Position numbers and translations under genes: made by a program
The notes under the pieces: generated by a model
Databases searched by the model: none
Seen by the model: only the letters and a program-made list of their open reading frames with translations
Told to the model about the DNA's origin: nothing
In this document: positions 16,764 to 19,348 of the stretch, piece after piece
Layout of the letters: the number at the start of each line of letters is the position of its first letter
Position numbering within the stretch: the first letter of the stretch is position 1
Source: Gemmatimonadaceae bacterium
GTDB lineage: Bacteria > Gemmatimonadota > Gemmatimonadetes > Gemmatimonadales > Gemmatimonadaceae
Reading direction: 5' to 3'
Length of the DNA: 19,348 nucleotides
Assembly: GCA_016720905.1 (NCBI GenBank)
Contig: JADKJT010000033.1
Coordinates: 1-19,348 of the forward strand

Positions 16764-16815
16764 CAGCTGGGGAGTTGGGGTGGCCACAGGTGGGGATGTT
16801 GGGTGGCCGCCGGGG
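16764..16815. repeat. IS21 right end (terminal inverted repeat with internal copies)
   Basis: Read inwards on the minus strand, this end has CCCCGGCGGCCACC, CCCCACCTGTGGCC and CCCCAGCTG, mirroring the left end at 14243-14298 with few differences. The istA start is about 80 bp inside it. Confidence 0.75.
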
Positions 16816-16819
16816 CCAC
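16816..16819. repeat. Target-site duplication, right copy (CCAC)
   Basis: This is the second CCAC, directly outside the right IS end. It pairs with 14239-14242. Confidence 0.65.
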
Positions 16820-17241
16820 GGCTCCTGACCGGACGGGACAAGGCCGACGTGATGGCAAGCAACTCCAGTCGATATGACCCGGCGGAAGGCGCATAGCCGA
16901 TTGGCTATCGATGTTCGCACCGCGCGGGAACGACCAGTTCGGCACGCCAGCCGTCGGTCAAGCCGTCCCGCGTTGGAGTTCACGAACGCATCCGGTCGGT
17001 TCTGATTCGCGCGGGGCCGTAACTGCCCCGACGCGTACAGAAGATCGGGAAACCGATATTTGCAATTCGAACCGTTGATGATGTCCTGTGAGGTCCCGTC
17101 CCAGAACGGGGAGAGGTTCTTGTTGGGAACCGTCATGGCCGTCCAGGTGCCCGTCGTGATCACCTGCGCGTCCGCAGCGACAGGAGCGGCCAACGTGGAA
17201 GCGGCAAATACAGTGGCAAGCGCAAAAAGTCTTCGGGTCAT
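16816..17241 (-). pseudogene. PEP-CTERM protein gene, 5' part (interrupted by IS21)
   Basis: This is the N-terminal part of the exported protein whose C-terminus lies at 13853-14242. MTRRLFALATVFAASTLAAPVAADAQ is a good signal peptide with an Ala-x-Ala-type end, then VITTGTWTAMTVPNKNLSPFWDG, TSQDIINGSNCKYRF, LLYASGQL, and DAFVNSNAG. Frameshifts follow, with WSFPRGANIDSQSAM as a protein-like block near 16930-16885. The segment SGQEPW runs into the IS. GGAGGGGA just before the ATG is the best ribosome-binding site in the window. Without the IS the whole gene would code for about 270 residues. The DUF5916 gene ends 255 bp upstream on the same strand. The protein is expected to be surface-exposed; its function is unknown. 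Confidence 0.8.
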
Positions 17242-17420
17242 TTCCCCTCCGGGATCGCGGGCGTGCTCGGGATGAGAGTCCTCGCACCGGTTGCCGTTAC
17301 GAAGTATCCGCCATCAGGGTTTCCCGAAATATCCACTCGGAGACGGGCGTTTCTCACCGATTGGATGAGAAGCGACGTGTTCGTCAATTCCCAGTGCGCG
17401 TGATCCGCCTCACCTGTTGA

Positions 17421-17437
17421 GACAATGACGCATTGTC
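17421..17437. repeat. Inverted repeat after the DUF5916 gene
   Basis: GACAATGACGCATTGTC has perfect 7-bp arms and a 3-nt centre. It lies 60 bp after the DUF5916 stop and 180 bp before the PEP-CTERM start. It could be an operator or a weak transcript end. No T-run follows on the minus strand. Confidence 0.35.
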
Positions 17438-17496
17438 ACCCGGCGGCATTCGTCGCGGAAATGGCTCTGCGCGCTCCTCCACCGCCTTGCCCCTCC

Positions 17497-19348
17497 CTAA
17501 AAGGCTGGCATCTGTGTGTACTTCACGATCACGCCAAATCCGGTGTAAGCGCATCCGTAGGCTGATCTTCTGCTCGTTCAGCACGATGAACAGGTCGCTC
17601 AGCGGATGGTGAATCAGGTTGAAACGGAAATTGGCGTTGAACTGAGATTGCGACCGCGGATCATTGCGCCAGCGTCGAAGAGACATGTTGGTGGTGAAGC
17701 TGTAGTTCGTGCGGACGGTATACAGCAACGCCTCGAGGGCTGGCGTTGGGCATTGTCAATGCCGCCTCGGTGTGCGATGCCCGACTGACGCCGCGACCTG
17801 GCGGAGGGCTTCGCTGAGCAATACCTGCTGGGTGTGCTGCCGTGCCGTTCCAGAGCCACGCTTCGATGAAGGTGTAGGTCGACAGGCTTTGCGAGCTGGC
17901 GTTGGTCGATCCCTTGGTGCCAGTCGGTCCACGCGCTAGCCGAAAGCGAGGATCGGAGCGATGTCCCCAGTTGATGCGAAGCGGTGTGGCCAGACGCTGA
18001 AAGCGGGGGTTCCCGGACAATTCGAAGTATGCACGCTGCTCAGAAAGAATGTGTAGCCGGTATGGAGTTCCTTGGCGGAAATCCGACCATCGAAGGGTTT
18101 CGTAGTAGTTACGGAGTGAAGTGCGGATGCATCTCGCGCGTGGCAATGGTGGGGAGCCAAAACAGGACGCGGTCGAATACCGACATCCGCGAGGTACTCG
18201 CGGGTATCCGTGCGGCGAAAGAATCCCAGATCGTCAGCAAGCCGCGTCCCTTCCAGCACGCCCGGCGGCGTGGAAGAAATTATCCTCGTCGGTTCACCGA
18301 CGTTCGCCACGTGTACTGACCGCCCTCACGACCCGGCGTCCGCGCGCCGACAGCGTAGTTGTTCCAGTCCCAGTTGCCGCGCGGTCGAAGTTGGCGTCAC
18401 ACCGGCCACGCGGGTTCCGGTTCCGACGAGGCCGCCGCCAACAACCTCGCGGTCGAGCACGATCAACCCGATATCCGAACCCGGGCGCAGGTTACGCCGC
18501 AGTCGAAGCACGTTGTACTGATTGGTAAGCGTGGTGGCCGTGCGGCGCGTTTACGTGGCCAGCGCGCCAATGGTCAGCCCACCGGCGGTGCCGGAGACGC
18601 GAATCTTAAACCGGAATGGGCACCGCACGTCAGTCGAGCGACAGTCAATGCGCCGACTGAAGAACAATAGCATATCCTCATCCGGCGTGGGGCCAATTGC
18701 ACCCGATTATTGCGCGCCGCATCACCCACGTAAATGCCGAGTTCTCAAGAAAGAACTCGCGCTCCTCCAGGAAGAACTGGCTGAATTGCGTGAGATTGAC
18801 TTGCTGTTCGTCGGCCTCCACCTGCGCGGAAATCCGGATTGATGGTCACATTCATCGCGAGGTGGCGCGTCACGCCACACGTGACGTCAGCCCGGCGGCT
18901 TCGCTGGTCACGCTCAAAGGGCCACGACAAATGAACGAACGGTGCGCCCCATGGCGTAGGGCTTCAGGGCGGGTCGCGCGACGTGCCGTCGACGGCAGGC
19001 CCTCCAACGTACCGCCGGCGAACGCGTGAAGATAGTGAAGGCCCGCGGAATCGGCACCCAGTACGTCGATTCATTGCGATGACGGATGCGCCGGGCAGTT
19101 GATGCCCCAGCCGTCCACGCTCCCAGTTGATATCGCAAGGTGCGGGGATCACCATTTCCACCGTCCACCCGTCGGTCGTGCGTTGGGTCTTCACCGACCA
19201 CACCGTCCCAACTCATGTTGATTTCGCGGACTTCATTGGCGATCTGCCGGTCACTGCGCGCCGTGCGGTGTTTGTCCTGAACAGATTAGCCCGTTGCGGT
19301 GATCTGGAACGTGTCCAACAGGACATCGAAGTCGTCCTGATCCTCCTC
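17497..19348 (-). CDS. DUF5916-family outer-membrane protein, C-terminal part (N-terminus beyond window), frameshifted
   Basis: The family joins an N-terminal carbohydrate-binding-module-9-like domain to a DUF5916 outer-membrane barrel; its substrate is unknown. In the window the CBM9-like end shows EEDQDDFDVLLDTF, RQIANEVREINMSWDG, VKTQRTTDGWTVEMVIP, and the NESTYWVPIPRAFTIF segment. DUF5916 features follow: LKPYAMG, VTCGVTRHLAMNVTINPDF, QVNLTQFSQFFLEEREFFLEN, TNQYNVLRLRRNLRPGSDIGL, and DDLGFFRRTDTREYLADVGIRPRP. The end is a set of beta-strands: KELHTGYTFFLSS, AYFELSGNPRFQRLATPLRINWG, STYTFIEAWLWNG, TNYSFTTNM, FNANFRFNLIHHPLSDLFIVLNEQ, and GVIVKYTQMPAF ending at TAG (17497-17499). About 617 codons are present of an expected 750-800. 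Frameshifts are dense throughout. Confidence 0.88.

Larger units (their letters stand above)
14243..16815 (-). mobile_element. IS21-family insertion sequence, complete, 2573 bp
   Basis: The element carries istA and istB overlapping on the minus strand, the normal IS21 gene order, between inverted ends. The outer 14 bases are CCCCGGTGGCCACC on the left and, reversed, CCCCGGCGGCCACC on the right, a single difference. Each end holds two copies of a CCCCASCTG motif, as expected from the multiple terminal repeats of this family. Length, gene order and ends are all typical. It sits inside a PEP-CTERM protein gene. Its genes carry the same frameshift density as the rest of the window, so activity cannot be judged. 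Confidence 0.88.

Overview
The window looks like chromosome from a GC-rich bacterium, most likely Gemmatimonadota. This rests on gene content: a secreted DUF4403 lipoprotein, a DUF5916 outer-membrane protein, a PEP-CTERM protein, and a BlaI/M56 pair whose protease carries a TonB-plug-like tail. It is an inference from family distribution. Nearly every gene is broken by several small frameshifts, and the one tRNA lacks a base in two homopolymer runs. The simplest reading is uncorrected single-base errors in one long read or a poorly polished assembly, not mass gene decay. I therefore annotate whole genes across frameshifts and mark them as such; ends are given where a start or stop fits the conserved frame.

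Layout. 1-237 (-): start of ilvD, cut by the window edge. 336-2210 (-): BlaI/MecI-type repressor and M56 (BlaR1-like) metalloprotease, with a promoter and a dyad operator just upstream of blaI. 2294-4946 (-): DUF4403 lipoprotein followed after 10 bp by a secreted protein of unknown function. 5020-5803 (+): SDR oxidoreductase (FabG-like), divergent from the DUF4403 gene. 5807-5873: an unusual GTAC-rich tandem and inverted repeat between convergent genes. 5887-8742 (-): OmpA-family outer-membrane protein, two strong hairpins, an LpxL-like acyltransferase and the peptidoglycan glycosyltransferase MtgA, together an envelope cluster. 8906-11099 (+): three overlapping genes for a cation diffusion facilitator, a NimA-like FMN-binding protein and a PPK2 polyphosphate kinase. 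11204-11275 (+): tRNA-Pro(GGG) followed by a clear intrinsic terminator. 11319-11900: no assignable gene. 11901-13748 (+): SPFH/band-7 protein with a signal peptide, a large non-cytoplasmic region and one transmembrane helix. 13853-17241 (-): PEP-CTERM protein gene split by a complete IS21-family element (istA, istB) with matching ends and a CCAC target duplication. 17497 to the right edge (-): DUF5916 outer-membrane protein, missing its N-terminus.

Most genes concern the cell envelope: regulated proteolysis, secreted and outer-membrane proteins, peptidoglycan and lipid A-type acylation, metal export. I do not see a defence island, phage, CRISPR array or biosynthetic cluster, and I do not claim a new system. 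The most useful leads are the clean IS21 insertion into the PEP-CTERM gene, the BlaI dyad placed over the predicted transcription start, the GTAC repeat that shares an 11-mer with that dyad, the SPFH architecture, and a Lys-to-Glu change in the PPK2 Walker A motif.
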